A DNA stretch of 64,000 nucleotides from Agrostemma githago (taxonomy: Eukaryota > Streptophyta > Magnoliopsida > Caryophyllales > Caryophyllaceae): assembly GCA_958450325.1 (NCBI GenBank), contig OY288241.1, forward strand, positions 53,330,078 to 53,394,077. The letters are read 5' to 3'. The notes beneath the pieces were generated by a model. The model made no database searches. It saw only the letters and a program-made list of their open reading frames with translations, and was not told the DNA's origin. Shown piece by piece: positions 20,215-30,432 of the stretch. Numbering within the stretch: position 1 is the stretch's first letter; each line of letters begins with the position of its first letter. Both the position numbers and the translations under genes were made by a program.

Positions 20215-20956
20215 TATAAGGAAGCTATAGACACACTTTGGGTATTTTTAGTATGTCTAAGACAAGCACCCGTAACCCGTATATATAGCATTAATTCCAC
20301 AACAAGTAGAAAACTACGAAAATTTTCATAAATGGGATCTGGGCCGCTCAAGCCCAAGCGCCCAAATCTCCAGCCACCTGAGCCCAAGCGACCCAGGACT
20401 TGACTGCCTCAGTCCAGGCGTCTGTTCCTAAGTCATCAGCCTCCCAAGCAGCCCAAAAACCAAGGCATCAACCCCGCGTTATCACCATAACTACCACCTG
20501 ACATCTCGGACGTCGGGAACGACCTCCTGAAGTAACTAAAACCCTCTCTGGAGACCGAAGCACCCACACAAGAGTTGCGAGGTCACGCGGACAACACATT
20601 TCACCCGTCGGACCCACTGGACTTAGACGTCTTTTCATTTTTTTAAAGGGGGATAAGCTACCCCCACCTAGGCGTGTTGTAGCCTTTAACGGTTATTGTC
20701 AAGTCACGTTTGTAGCCCAGCACGACATTGTCATGAATATACAAAAAGTGGTCTTAACTTTAAAAAAAAACTATTCTAGCTCTTTTGGTTTTTGCCTCAT
20801 CCTAAATATGAATGTCGAGACAACTACACCTGCCTCCTAACACACTCGGTCAAAACATGTCAACTTTTTACGTTTCGCACTTGTCGAATCAAACATTTTA
20901 ATCGACGCACTATCTGATCCAATTCCCAGCTCAAACTAACGCATTTCAAAAGTCCG
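20215..20956. other. Leader/promoter region of antisense gene A
   Basis: The 5' side of gene A on the minus strand. It contains a TATATATA (20280-20286 on the plus strand ATATATAG), 66 bp above the ATG, which could be a TATA box, and a run of AGCCCAAGCG-like words at 20340-20420. No frame is convincing. Confidence 0.4.
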
Positions 20957-21264
20957 CACTACTACAAATGAGCACTTTGGCCACAGAAATCATCACTTGA
21001 GCCACGGAAATTTGGTCGCCATGACGACTTGCGCCACGGAAAACTTACCGTGGAAAATAGTCTAACCACGGGAATTTTACACTTGTGCCACGAATTATTC
21101 TTCCGTGGCTAAGCATTTGGTCCATATATATCCTAGCCACGTTTAATTCCGTGGCGCAAGTTTATAATTCCCGTGGCTAGACTATTTGCCACGACAAAAT
21201 TTCCGTGGCGCAAGTCGTCGCGGCGACCAAATTTCCGTGGCCCAAGTGCTCATTTGTAGTAGTG
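20957..21264. mobile_element. CACTA-type foldback MITE, 308 bp, TSD CCG
   Basis: The ends are CACTACTACAAATGAGC and its perfect inverse GCTCATTTGTAGTAGTG, flanked by a 3-bp duplication CCG (20954-20956 and 21265-21267). CACTA ends and a 3-bp duplication define the CACTA (CMC/EnSpm) superfamily. Inside, words such as GCCACGGAAATTT and TTCCGTGGC recur in both orientations, so nearly the whole element is a long imperfect hairpin. It has no coding capacity and needs a transposase in trans. It inserted between the two antisense genes of the truncated Tat element. Confidence 0.9.
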
Positions 21265-21482
21265 CCGAAAAACCATTTTCGTACTCTCATGCAATCCTAA
21301 CGCACTTAAAACGTCCTAAACTACGACGAAATCACAAATAAAACCAACGCGAAGTGATTACTTGTCGATCTAGGTCAACATTTCACAAAACGAAAACACA
21401 AGACAAAACTAATCGATCCGATCACTAAAAGTCTTGAAAATATACAAAACATACAAATCCATACACAAATCGAGTTCATAAA

Positions 21483-23219
21483 CTAGGGAGGACCCCTAGA
21501 AGCGGCGCCTATGGCTATCACGAACTCACCGATGTTGTCATCCAAACCTAAGTCCTCCAAAACAAAGGTTGGAGACTCAGTACCGTCCATCCCCAACAGC
21601 ATATCTAGAGTGACCGTCTCGGAAACCCCTCCAACCTCCTCGGTGACGCCCGTAGCATGACCTTCGTCCTCAGCCTCCCTCTTCATCTTAATCCCTCGCC
21701 TAGCCTCGCCCTACGTTCAGGTCTCGCCCTGAGACCGAGCCAGCCGCTCCTTATGTTGGGCAATCTCATCGTCCCGTGACTGCAAGAACTATCGCGCATC
21801 AGCCACCTCCGCCTCGAGCTCGGTCACCCGAGTCTCCAGCTGCCCCACCATATCAGAAGTATCCTGCAAATGCACCCCGCACTTTAGGAAAACATACAAA
21901 CAACTTAAAAAGTCAACCCTAGGTACGCATACTTACCAATTGAGGTCCTGAAGTATCGCGGGAGACCCTCAAGGCGTAGGCCCGGAAGCAGTTGGCGGCC
22001 TGCCACAACTGCTGATGGCAAGCTGACGAAACCTGAAAGGCAAAACCACACAAGTTAGCCAAACAAAACATAATCCTCAAAACCCGAACCTAGGGCAAGG
22101 ACCGAAACTTACCCGGTATACCCGGTCACGCCACTCTATTTCAGTGTCCATCTCCTCAACAGAGCACGGGGGAGAGGCTCAATAAAAGCTACCCCGGCCG
22201 CATCTACTCTAAGCAGCGTCAAAGGGAAGTCTGGGGGCTGAACAGCAACAGCCGGATTGGCCAACTGAAAGAAAAGTGGACCGGTCAAAGAGCAAGTAAA
22301 TACTAAGCCATAGAACGAAACGAACCTTAAAACCAAAAATCAATAGGAGGCGGTGGCAAGCTAGCCGCTGGGTGACATGAGATAGATAGGAGGCGCCAGG
22401 CACCAGTAGCGCATCACCTCTTTCTCCATCCCTGCCCTTAAGGACCTCATCACTATTTAACCTAGGGCCCTCAACAGCCCATCTAATCCTCTCCGGACCC
22501 CAGGGTAAACCCTCAATAACCCCGAAGTCCTCTAAAATCATCTCGACCTCCCCAAAAGACATATGGAAGGTCGAGGTAGTGTCGTGAAAGCGATCTATCA
22601 TCGCTCTAATCACCATTAGGTTGCATTTAGTCTTGCAACCCACCAACCTGGCCTAGTGCCCAACTACAAGGCCCAAAACCGTCATCGCGATAATCTCTTT
22701 TGCCGCGGGGGTCAGCTTTTGAGAATAAATCTCAAGGCACGTCGTAAAACTCGAGAAGGTCCTTATCGAACCTGGGGCCTGCAAACCGAAGCAATACAAG
22801 TATAAAAAAAAAAACAAACCCAACCGAAACCAAAACTCAAAGCCTAAAAAAACTGATAAGCATGAGTCGAGATACTCACCAGACCCTGCACAATGCGATG
22901 AGAGACGTGCAAGTCAAGACAAAACAACAACTGGTGGTCGTCCTAGTCTCGGGCCCACTCAGGGTCCTCGTAGCCGATCTCCTCGTTCTCTGGCACGGGA
23001 ATCGGGACATGAGCCCTTCTAGCAACCGTCTCGGGAAGCCTACGCTTCCTTACTCTATCGAAGTCAGCCTCATTTGTGGCCTCTGGTTCACGACGCTGCA
23101 ATGGACCGCTTCGTCGTCTTCTACAAATCCCGCTGGGAGTTAGTGAGCTCAACCCGGCAGCCTCGCCACTAGTGCCAACCAAAGGAGCTCCCTCGGGATG
23201 CTCGGTATCACCTCTAGCT
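21483..23219 (-). pseudogene. Antisense plant-mobile-domain gene B with coiled coil
   Basis: A spliced gene opposite to integrase, with consensus sites at each junction. Approximate exons on the minus strand are 23219-22882, 22778-22326, 22264-22112, 22033-21937 and 21865-21483 (for example donor CTG/GTGAGTATC, acceptor TTTGCAG, donor CCGG/GTAAGT). Exon 2 has LMVIRAMIDRFHDTTSTFHM and FGEVEMILEDFGVIEGLP, the core of the plant mobile domain. Exon 5 has a short coiled coil (LETRVTELEAEVADAR) and an acidic end (LGLDDNIGEFVIAI). In-frame stops occur in exon 2 (TAG near 22653) and at least twice in exon 5, so it is dead. The first coding exon is uncertain. Confidence 0.55.
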
Positions 23220-24420
23220 GCAAAACCAAACAAAATAAAAAAATCCATGCCTCAGGTCAGGCTAAAATAGCTCAAACAGGACAAAATAAGGTCAAAATTT
23301 TTGGATAGAGATATTAAAATTCCGAAAGGGCCGCTAACACCTATTTTTGATCCCGATCACAATGGAAGTAGTTTCGAGAAAATCCGACCTCGTTACGATG
23401 CCTTTTGGTCCGTCGCAAGTCACACAAAACCTCGCTCACGAAAGGGCCTAGAGGTCATCCTAGCTCACAAAGGTCGACAAAGGAGTCACCCACTTCATCA
23501 CAAACACTAATCGTGCAAGATAACAAAAGACAAGTACGGGAATAATCGGGAGAACGGTCCTTAACCCTAGCATTTCGAATTTATCTCCATAAGAGGCCAT
23601 TGTCGTACCTCAAAGTCTCTTATCAAGCTTATAACTACCCTAACAAACTCTATTCAACCTTAATTTAACAATGGGATTAAGCACAAGCATCGAAATTTAG
23701 CAAATGCAAAACACCCAAATCGGTTTTCTAGGGTTTTAACAAAATCGACCCACAATCAACCAAATTAAGCAAAATCGATAATAGATGAGTAAGGAACACT
23801 TACCCGGAGTCGAAATTTTTATGTATGGCAAAAATCGAGACGGAAATCGGTTAAATAGGTCGAAGTAGCAAGATTAAGGCAAAGAGGGGCGCGTGTTTGA
23901 AATTTGAGACGAATGAATTGATCGCCCCAATCTTCGCTGATTTAAGCGGACCTGACCCACGAGACCCCCGGCGCCTCAGGTAGCGCGTCCAAAACCTGGA
24001 CCGCTGGGGGCTAAGCGCATAAAAATTGGGGTGCAGAAGAGTACGTGTCTAACTAACCTGGCACAAGACTAAAAACGAGAACAAACGAGGCCTAATATCC
24101 AATGTCCGCATAACACGCATTCATAGAACAAGCAAATAAACAACGAAAAGATAATTACTAGCCAATACCGGAAAGGCGCGTCTATAAACTAACCCCGAAC
24201 AAAGAACAGTAATAAAACAGGCATAGGAACCACGACTAACAAGAATGCTCACGCTCGAGCACGTGATAAAACAAGCAAAACAAAGCCGATCTAAACAAAT
24301 TCCGAACGAATCCAAGCGCATAACAAATCAGAACAAGGCAAAGCAAATCCGAACAAAATAAGAAAAGTCCGCAAAACGAATTTAACTTAACCAAAATAAA
24401 TAAATGCCAGCATACATCTT
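23220..24420. other. Upstream flank of antisense gene B
   Basis: About 1.2 kb with no gene I can defend. A minus-strand ATG at about 23603 opens a short frame (MASYGDKFEMLGLR) that could be the first exon of gene B. The rest has many ACAAAACG- and CGAACAAA-type words and stop codons in all frames. Confidence 0.35.
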
Positions 24421-24900
24421 CGAGTCCAACGGGTCTTAGCTATCCAGAGGGTAATTTAAGTTCGAGCGGATACTGACACGTTCAAACATTTTGGAGTCTT
24501 ATACCTCCCAGCAATTTGAGTTTGAGTGAATACTGACACGCTCAACCACTTTCGAGCCTAACGGGTCTTAGTTATCCTGAAGGCAACAACAAACAACAAT
24601 TTGGGTTTAAGCGGATACTGACACGCTCAAACATTTTCGAGCCTAACGGGTCTTAGTTATCCTGAAGGCAACAACAAACAACAATTTGGGTTTGAGCGGA
24701 TACTGACCCACTCGACCATTTTATTTTTTGTTCTCGAGCCCGAAGGGTCATAAGCATCCCAAAGGCATTTTATTTTATCAAGCCCGAGGGGTCATAGGCA
24801 TCACGAAGGCAATTGTTCGAATGAAAGATGACACATACGAACATTTTTTTCTTCCACATTCACGCTTGACGCGTCATACGCACTCGAAAGGTAATCCAAA
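24421..24900. repeat. Degenerate tandem repeat near the 3' LTR
   Basis: The words CGAGCCTAACGGGTCTTAG, TATCCTGAAGGCAACAACAA and GCGGATACTGACACGCTCAA recur starting at about 24421, 24493, 24553, 24638 and 24735. The best pair is 85 bp apart; others are 45-97 bp. It is another example of unstable tandem repeats in Tat 3' regions. Confidence 0.75.
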
Positions 24901-25150
24901 TTCGAACGAATCCTTGGACATCCGAAAAGGCGAAACATATGAGCATGACGAACCTAGAACGAGATGGCAAGCACGAGCCCGGGCCCTGATAGACGACCAC
25001 AGGCAAGGAGATCAGGTATGATTTCTAAGCCTTGGCTGGCGAGCCTCAACACGTTGTCCAACGGACTTAAAGCGACCCGATCGGACAGCCACCAGGTCGT
25101 AATCCTCGATTGAACTGGGTGGCTATACTTTGAATTTCGCCTTGTCGAAG

Positions 25151-25172
25151 CATCAGTCAAAGTGGGGGCTTC
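25151..25172 (+). promoter_or_regulatory. Polypurine tract of truncated Tat element
   Basis: AAAGTGGGGGCTTC ends directly at the TG of the LTR (25173). The equivalent in element 2 is AGAGTGGGGGCTC. This purine run primes plus-strand DNA synthesis in LTR elements. Confidence 0.8.
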
Positions 25173-26931
25173 TGTAGACACCCAGATTGGACCTGGTGGC
25201 TGCAGGAGTGCCCAACAAACACCCGATGACGATCGGACTGCAATGCGACGCGAGCTTGCGATGTTTTAGATAAATTTTCTATAAAACGGATCAAATAATT
25301 ACTAGGAAAAATTAAATTAACATCAAGGCAGCCTTAGTCGTGTCATTACGGTCGCATAGAAACTAATTAGAGTCAATTCTGACACCGGGACCCCGAGTCG
25401 ATCCTGAAATACGAACAGAGTCAGCATCGCCAAACGAACCTCGGGATGCGCACCCGAGGCCCACTCGGCGCAACGACGCTAGGTCAAAGGGGGGAAAGCT
25501 TAGTCTCCAAGTCACAAATGATACGCACAACTCTCGGTTTTGGAAAGTATCAAAATCGTATCTTCAAATTTCTGAGCGCCTCACCTCGCGCGTCTCAGTT
25601 TTCACACGCCTAAACCCAGGCGCCTAAGTTTTGGTGCACCTGGACTCAGGCGTCCATCCAGGTGACGAGAGCCGAAAACAACTATAAATACTCTCGTCCA
25701 CCCCACTCATTCGACACACAACATCTTCCCTTCTCTCTTTACTCGTTAAGAGTTTCTCGCTAATGGCTCGCACTCCGACACCCGAAGCAAACGATCCACT
25801 CGATTTTAGTCCCGATAAGCAAAATCGACGCTACTCCTCACCTTCGAGAACCCCACTCGATCCCGAGGTACCTGTGTTTGACTAGCTACTCCGAGTCTAG
25901 CAACGGAGTTCTGCCGGATTAGCCGCAGAACCAGCAAATAGTAACGGAGTTCTGCCGGATTAGCCGCAGGAAGGGTCAACGGTAACAGAACTCTGCCGAA
26001 ATCGCCAGGTAAGCTAGGAGGATCCGCCTTTCAAAGTCGAATCGTCACTAGGTTGTCATCTAAACAAAACTTACATTATTGTACTTTCATTATGCACTAC
26101 GATAATGTCAAACGTGGACACTAGGTCCATTACATGTACTAAAACCCGTAACGTCCCAACTTCAACCATAAACACTACTCTAAATAGACCCGAGTAGTTC
26201 CGAGATTCGTTCTCAACTATCTATGCATCGTGTCCCATTTAGCCTATACTCTGAGGGTGCAACTCCTCACTATGTGATTTAGTTACATTTGCATTTACAG
26301 CTTTCGTATGATTTATTGCTTTTTATGACCTTGCTTATAATTGCATGTTAAATCACCTAACACAGAATTCAAAACGTAAACAAGCTAAAACTGAACAAAT
26401 CGATGGTAGGGTTCCGTATTAGTCTCGGTGATCACCTTACATGGTTCGACGCATCCCTATTAATACCGAATCGAGGCATCTTAAGCAGAATACCAGGTAA
26501 GTTATACCACGAGAACGACTAAGATCCGTATTACCACGTTAAAAATCCCCATAATTGACTCGGTGGCGACTCCACAAATCGGCAACGAATTTGTTTCACT
26601 AAAAAGGTCGCCTTACCAAACATATCGGCCTTTAAACATTTACAACCACGACTCGATCGATTCAAACGGAAACACGGGCGCCTGCGCCCGTCTAGTACAA
26701 ATCCGAATCGTGATCCAAATCGAGGTTTGACACATCACCTCGAACGCGAGATCGGACCGGCCCCCGACCGGGAGGGGGCCGCGTGGGTGGCTGCCGCGAT
26801 CAAAATCGGGTCGGTCCCGGGTGGAGCGTCGGGCGGTGCGGACGGACGTCCACACAATCTTACCACGAGATTCATTCGCCTACCCAAACCCGCGCGTGGC
26901 CGCCTCGGAGTGGACCTATGTCATGTCCACA
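25173..26931 (+). repeat. 3' LTR of truncated Tat element (1.76 kb)
   Basis: It runs from TGTAGACACCCAGATTGG to CCTATGTCATGTCCACA. Its first 80 bp and last 80 bp match the LTR of element 2, but the middle does not align, so it is a different subfamily. A TATAAATA at 25683-25690 is the likely promoter. A direct repeat around 25897-26000 (ACGGAGTTCTGCCGGATTAG) occurs two to three times. A GGCGACTCC word at 26566 resembles part of a primer site but is internal. Confidence 0.85.
25683..25690 (+). promoter_or_regulatory. TATA box in 3' LTR of truncated element
   Basis: TATAAATA about 510 bp into the LTR, followed by CTCTCGTCCACCCC. As this is a 3' LTR it could drive transcription outward into 27-29 kb. 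Position and sequence only. Confidence 0.5.
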
Positions 26932-27080
26932 CTTATTTTAGAATATGTTCTTAGAATTTTATACTTCCTCCATTTTTTTATATCTTCCCATTTTTCTTTT
27001 TGGTCCATTTTTTATCTTCTCATTTCATTTTTTTTCTATTTTCGTTCATGCTTCTTACAATAGTACCCCCACTACTACCG

Positions 27081-27086
<6 letters not shown>

Positions 27087-27136
<50 letters not shown>
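27087..27136. repeat. (TA)n microsatellite, left of TIR element
   Basis: About 25 uninterrupted TA units. It forms the left flank of the TIR element, with a matching TA tract at 29022-29090. Confidence 0.9.
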
Positions 27137-27140
<4 letters not shown>

Positions 27141-29017
27141 GCAGGATCTGGTACATTTGTCATATTTGCTACAATTTACCTCTTAATTGTGACCATTAGA
27201 TCTCCATGATCAAGGGTTGAGATTAAAACTCTCTAAATCCCAAAACATTTTTTTCCTCAGATTTTTATAGTTATTTCAATGTACAAACAAGATTATTTTA
27301 ATGAAGAAGAATAGTTATTTTATAGTTGACTCAATTTTTTTTACTGAGAATAATGTTATCAGGTTATTTCAATGTAGATACGTAATGATTTCAATGTAGA
27401 AAGATATTTATTGTATTGAATAACTTGTGTTATTCCAATGTCGAAACTCAGTTATTATAACTCGTGGTATTGTATTGAGATAAAATTCAAATATAATTAA
27501 CTTTATAATAATGTTATTCGATTTTACGTAGTTATTCTAAAGAAGAAACTCAGTTATTGTAATGAATATCTCATGTTATTATATTTGGCCGACACTAAAA
27601 TATAATCAGTTTTAAAATAATGTTATCTCATTTTACGTAGTTATTAGTCCAATATATACTCAGTTATTGTAATGAATGACTCGTGTTATTGTATTGGAAT
27701 GAAACATCTCGCATGTCATTGAGGGTGCACCAAGCGAAAGTCACTTCACTGAAAGGCAAAAACAAAGAGGGTATTAGTACCGTAGAAAAAAAAAATTGAA
27801 GTACAATAATCACATATGTGCTATAGAATAATTATAAAAACACTATAAAATAACCCTGGTTATAAAACATAGTAACTAATATAACGATATAACTTCAAGA
27901 ATAATATAGAATAACCGCAATAATAGTATAGAATAATTAGAATAACATAATAAAATAATTGGGTATTTCATAGTAATAATAATGTACAAAACAAGAAATT
28001 CATGTTATGAAATAATATGTAGTTATTTCAATGTGCATATTCAAGTATTTCATTGTTTATATTCAAATATTGCAATATTCATAATTTCAATGTTTAATCA
28101 TGTAATCAAAAATCCAGAAATTGATGACGAAATTGATGGACTTTCTTGTTGTCACGAAATCAAAATTACAAACAAAAACCCGGGTAGGAAAAAAATCGAG
28201 AACAGTAAATAAGGAGGAAAGAAATAGCAGCGTTGCGGTATGGAGATTAAAGATTGAAAACATTGAATTTCTTGAATCCCATCTATTTAATCAGCAATTT
28301 CATTTGAACACTATATATATATAGTACGATTGAAAATTTAACAGCAAACGTAATGAAGGTGAGCAAACGTAATCAGCAATCAGCAATCAGCAATCAGCAA
28401 TTAACAGCAATCAACAATTTGGTGATACAAAATCGAAAATTTAGAAATAACAGTACGTAAGGTATTACCGGCAATCAGCAATCAGCAAACGTAAAATGAT
28501 CATCCGAAAAATTAGAGAAAAAAAATCAGCAAAATAAACAGCAATCAGCAATTAACGTAATCAGCAGTTTATCAACAATCAGAAAAAAAAAATCGAAAAT
28601 ACCCGATTTCAGAAAAATTAGAGAGAAAAAAAAAATTGATACAAAATCGAAAGTTTCAGAAAACGTAAAAAGATCATCAGAAAATTAGAGTGAAAAAATC
28701 AAAAGTACGATTGAATAACAGTACGATTGAAATTGATACAAAAAAAATAAACTAAATACCTGATTTCAGAAGATCAAAAATCACAAGGTGGAGAGGTTGA
28801 TGAGCGCTGATGAGCATTGTGGTGAGCGTTTTGGTGAGCGTTTTGTGAGTATGGTGAGGTTTTTTATTTTTGTTTCAGTTTTGCTTTAGGGTTTTGTGAG
28901 CTTGTGAGCGTTGTTTCCAATTTAAGTTTTAATCTTCACCCTTGATTTAGTTAAATCTGAATGGTTGTAAATACAAGGTAAATTGTACAAAAACATGTAG
29001 GTGGTAAAAGATCCTTT

Positions 29018-29021
<4 letters not shown>
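27137..29021. mobile_element. Non-autonomous TIR element embedded in TA repeats
   Basis: The left end (TAGAGGCAGGATCTGGTAC, later TACAATTTACCTCTTAATTG and ATCAAGGGTTGAGATTAAAA) aligns over about 100 bp with the reverse complement of the right end (TAGAAAAAGGATCTTTTACC, TACAATTTACCTTGTATTTA, ATCAAGGGTGAAGATTAAAA). Both sides abut TA microsatellites, so it probably inserts into TA tracts. The 1.9-kb interior holds no transposase. It has recurrent GTTATTSYAATG words on the left and a CAGCAAT-rich patch at 28370-28600. The superfamily is undecided: Mutator-like long TIRs or a TA-targeting Tc1/mariner type are both possible. Confidence 0.65.
28366..28600. repeat. CAATCAGCAAT-type short tandem repeats
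   Basis: Runs of the 7-mer CAGCAAT (for example four in a row near 28376-28400) interspersed with AAACGTAA. A simple-repeat patch inside the TIR element with no coding meaning. Confidence 0.8.
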
Positions 29022-29059
<38 letters not shown>

Positions 29060-29090
29060 ATATATATGTATGTATATATGTATATATGTA
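29022..29090. repeat. (TA)n microsatellite, right of TIR element
   Basis: TA units with interspersed TGTA. Together with 27087-27136 it suggests that one TA tract was split by the insertion of the TIR element. Confidence 0.85.
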
Positions 29091-29945
29091 TACAACAATT
29101 AATATAGAGTTACAATACTACCCCACTACTTAACCACTATCTCATTATATCCCAATTTTTTATTGTTTCCAAAAAAACTTTGTACCCATTATGAATGAGA
29201 AGAAAAATTCATGTGTTTTTTATCCCAATTTTTTTTTAAAAAAAGTCGTGCAATTTTTAATTGTCCAACACCAAAACTATGTGTGAAATGTCTAATTGAG
29301 GACTCGAGGTAAAGTTCATATTTCTTAATACGGAGTATTAATATATCATTATGTACTATAGTCGTCAGATTAATTTCGAGTAAGTTTTAGTAAAAAAAGG
29401 GTTTGTTTATTAGTCGGGTCGACTATGGGCAAAAAACTCGATTAAATGCTGGTTAATTTGTGCTAATAATTTTTTTTTTAAGGTGACGTAAAATTTTTTT
29501 AACTTAATCCCGAACAATCGTTGTAACTCGATTGGGCCCGAAAAGTCCGCAAGCCCGAAAAAGCCCGAACGGGTCTGGCTTGGGCCTTACAAATCTGCCC
29601 GTTTGGCGGGCCCAAACCGGCCCGACCCCCTAAGTGGGTTATAATTTTATGGCAAAACCCGCCCAAACCCGACCCGACCCGGCCCGGCCCATGATCACCT
29701 CTATGCGAAAGTAGTAATTGAACTCTTAACTCACATAGATTGTGAGAGTAGGTCCCTTATGTTTTGAATATAGTAATTAGCCACATTAACTTTGGTTAAA
29801 TGTGAAATCCAACTCAATTTTAAGTTTTAATATATACTACGTCGTATGTTGTAACTTTATTTTACGTCAATAATTTGATGGCAAACCTCACAGTTTTGCA
29901 TTGGTTAACACTAGTATTGTATAAATGAGATGCAGAGTAAAATAA
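29091..29945. other. Spacer with CCCGACCCG-type repeat
   Basis: Non-coding. Bases 29530-29705 are rich in GCCCGAAAAG, CCCAAACCCGACCCG and GGCCCGGCCCATGATCACC, the same kind of low-complexity block as at 14670. The rest is AT-rich with nothing recognised. Confidence 0.45.
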
Positions 29946-30156
29946 TACTTCCTCTGAGTTTCTAACATTGAGACCTTTGGATTTTGGGTGGAAAATAAGA
30001 ATGGGAAAATGAGTGGCTCAAAAAAGAAATAGAAAGAGAGAGAAATGGATAAGTAAATGTGAACCACAAATTTATGACCAAAAATTGAAAGTGGGTAAAA
30101 GATCAAACTCGGCTCAAAAAGGAATACGTGTCAATAATAGGAACTCGGAGGGAGTA
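29946..30156. mobile_element. Stowaway-like MITE, 211 bp (copy 1)
   Basis: It runs from TACTTCCTCTGAGTTTC to GGAACTCGGAGGGAGTA, giving inverted repeats with TA ends. The interior (GAAAATGAGTGG, GTGAACCACAAATTTATG, AAAGTGGGTAAAAGAT) is shared with 32362-32572, which has exactly the same length. It is non-coding. Confidence 0.85.
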
Positions 30157-30261
30157 TCTAAGATAGAATGAAGAAATAAATATTATTACGATATAATTTG
30201 GTAAAATACAAAGGTTTTATATTATTAAATAATGTTGTGATTGATTGGATAAAATAGATAT

Positions 30262-30432
30262 TGTTGTGAAAGGAGGAGAGAAAAGAAACTAGAGAGAAAT
30301 AAGAGAATGAGAGAAATCAAAGAGATGTTTATTCAACCCATCAAGGGCATATATATAGTACATGGTACATCTAGGGTTACATCATAGTGGGCTTAAGGCC
30401 CGATGGACATCCACATATTATGTTTCATAACA
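30262..30432 (-). repeat. Short copia-like LTR, 171 bp
   Basis: Read on the minus strand it starts TGTTATGAAACATAATATG and ends CCTTTCACAACA, with a TATATATATG core and a purine tract AAGGGGGAG immediately before it (30433-30441 complement). Those traits fit a 3' LTR of a small-LTR copia element on the minus strand. No second LTR was found in the window. Confidence 0.6.

Larger units (their letters stand above)
17236..26931 (+). mobile_element. 5'-truncated Tat-lineage retrotransposon
   Basis: A plus-strand fragment beginning inside integrase and running to a full 3' LTR (25173-26931). It contains the integrase C-terminal half, a conserved 3' block, a short tandem repeat (18264-18525), two genes on the minus strand, a second tandem zone (24421-24900), a polypurine tract and the LTR. 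The integrase is close to that of element 2 (about 42.4-43.5 kb): PYRPQTNGAVEAA, PFALWGYRT, PRGKFKPNW and LKRYY are shared. The LTR starts with the same TGTAGACACCC and ends with the same CATGTCCACA. gag, protease, RT and the 5' LTR are absent. A CACTA-type MITE inserted later at 20957-21264. Confidence 0.88.

Noticed and set aside
22862..23270. Plus-strand frames over antisense gene B
   Set aside because: Shadows of the minus-strand exon, which has better composition and bordering splice sites.
24728..25021. 97-codon plus-strand frame before the polypurine tract
   Set aside because: It overlaps the degenerate tandem repeat and has no motif; probably chance.
26556..26580. Second primer-binding site (GGTGGCGACTCC) inside the LTR at 25173-26931
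   Set aside because: It matches only nine bases of the tRNA-Arg site, lies within the LTR, and is not adjacent to an LTR end.
26945..27209. Frames with long Ile-Tyr repeats
   Set aside because: They are translations of the (TA)n microsatellite. The same applies at 60128-60373.
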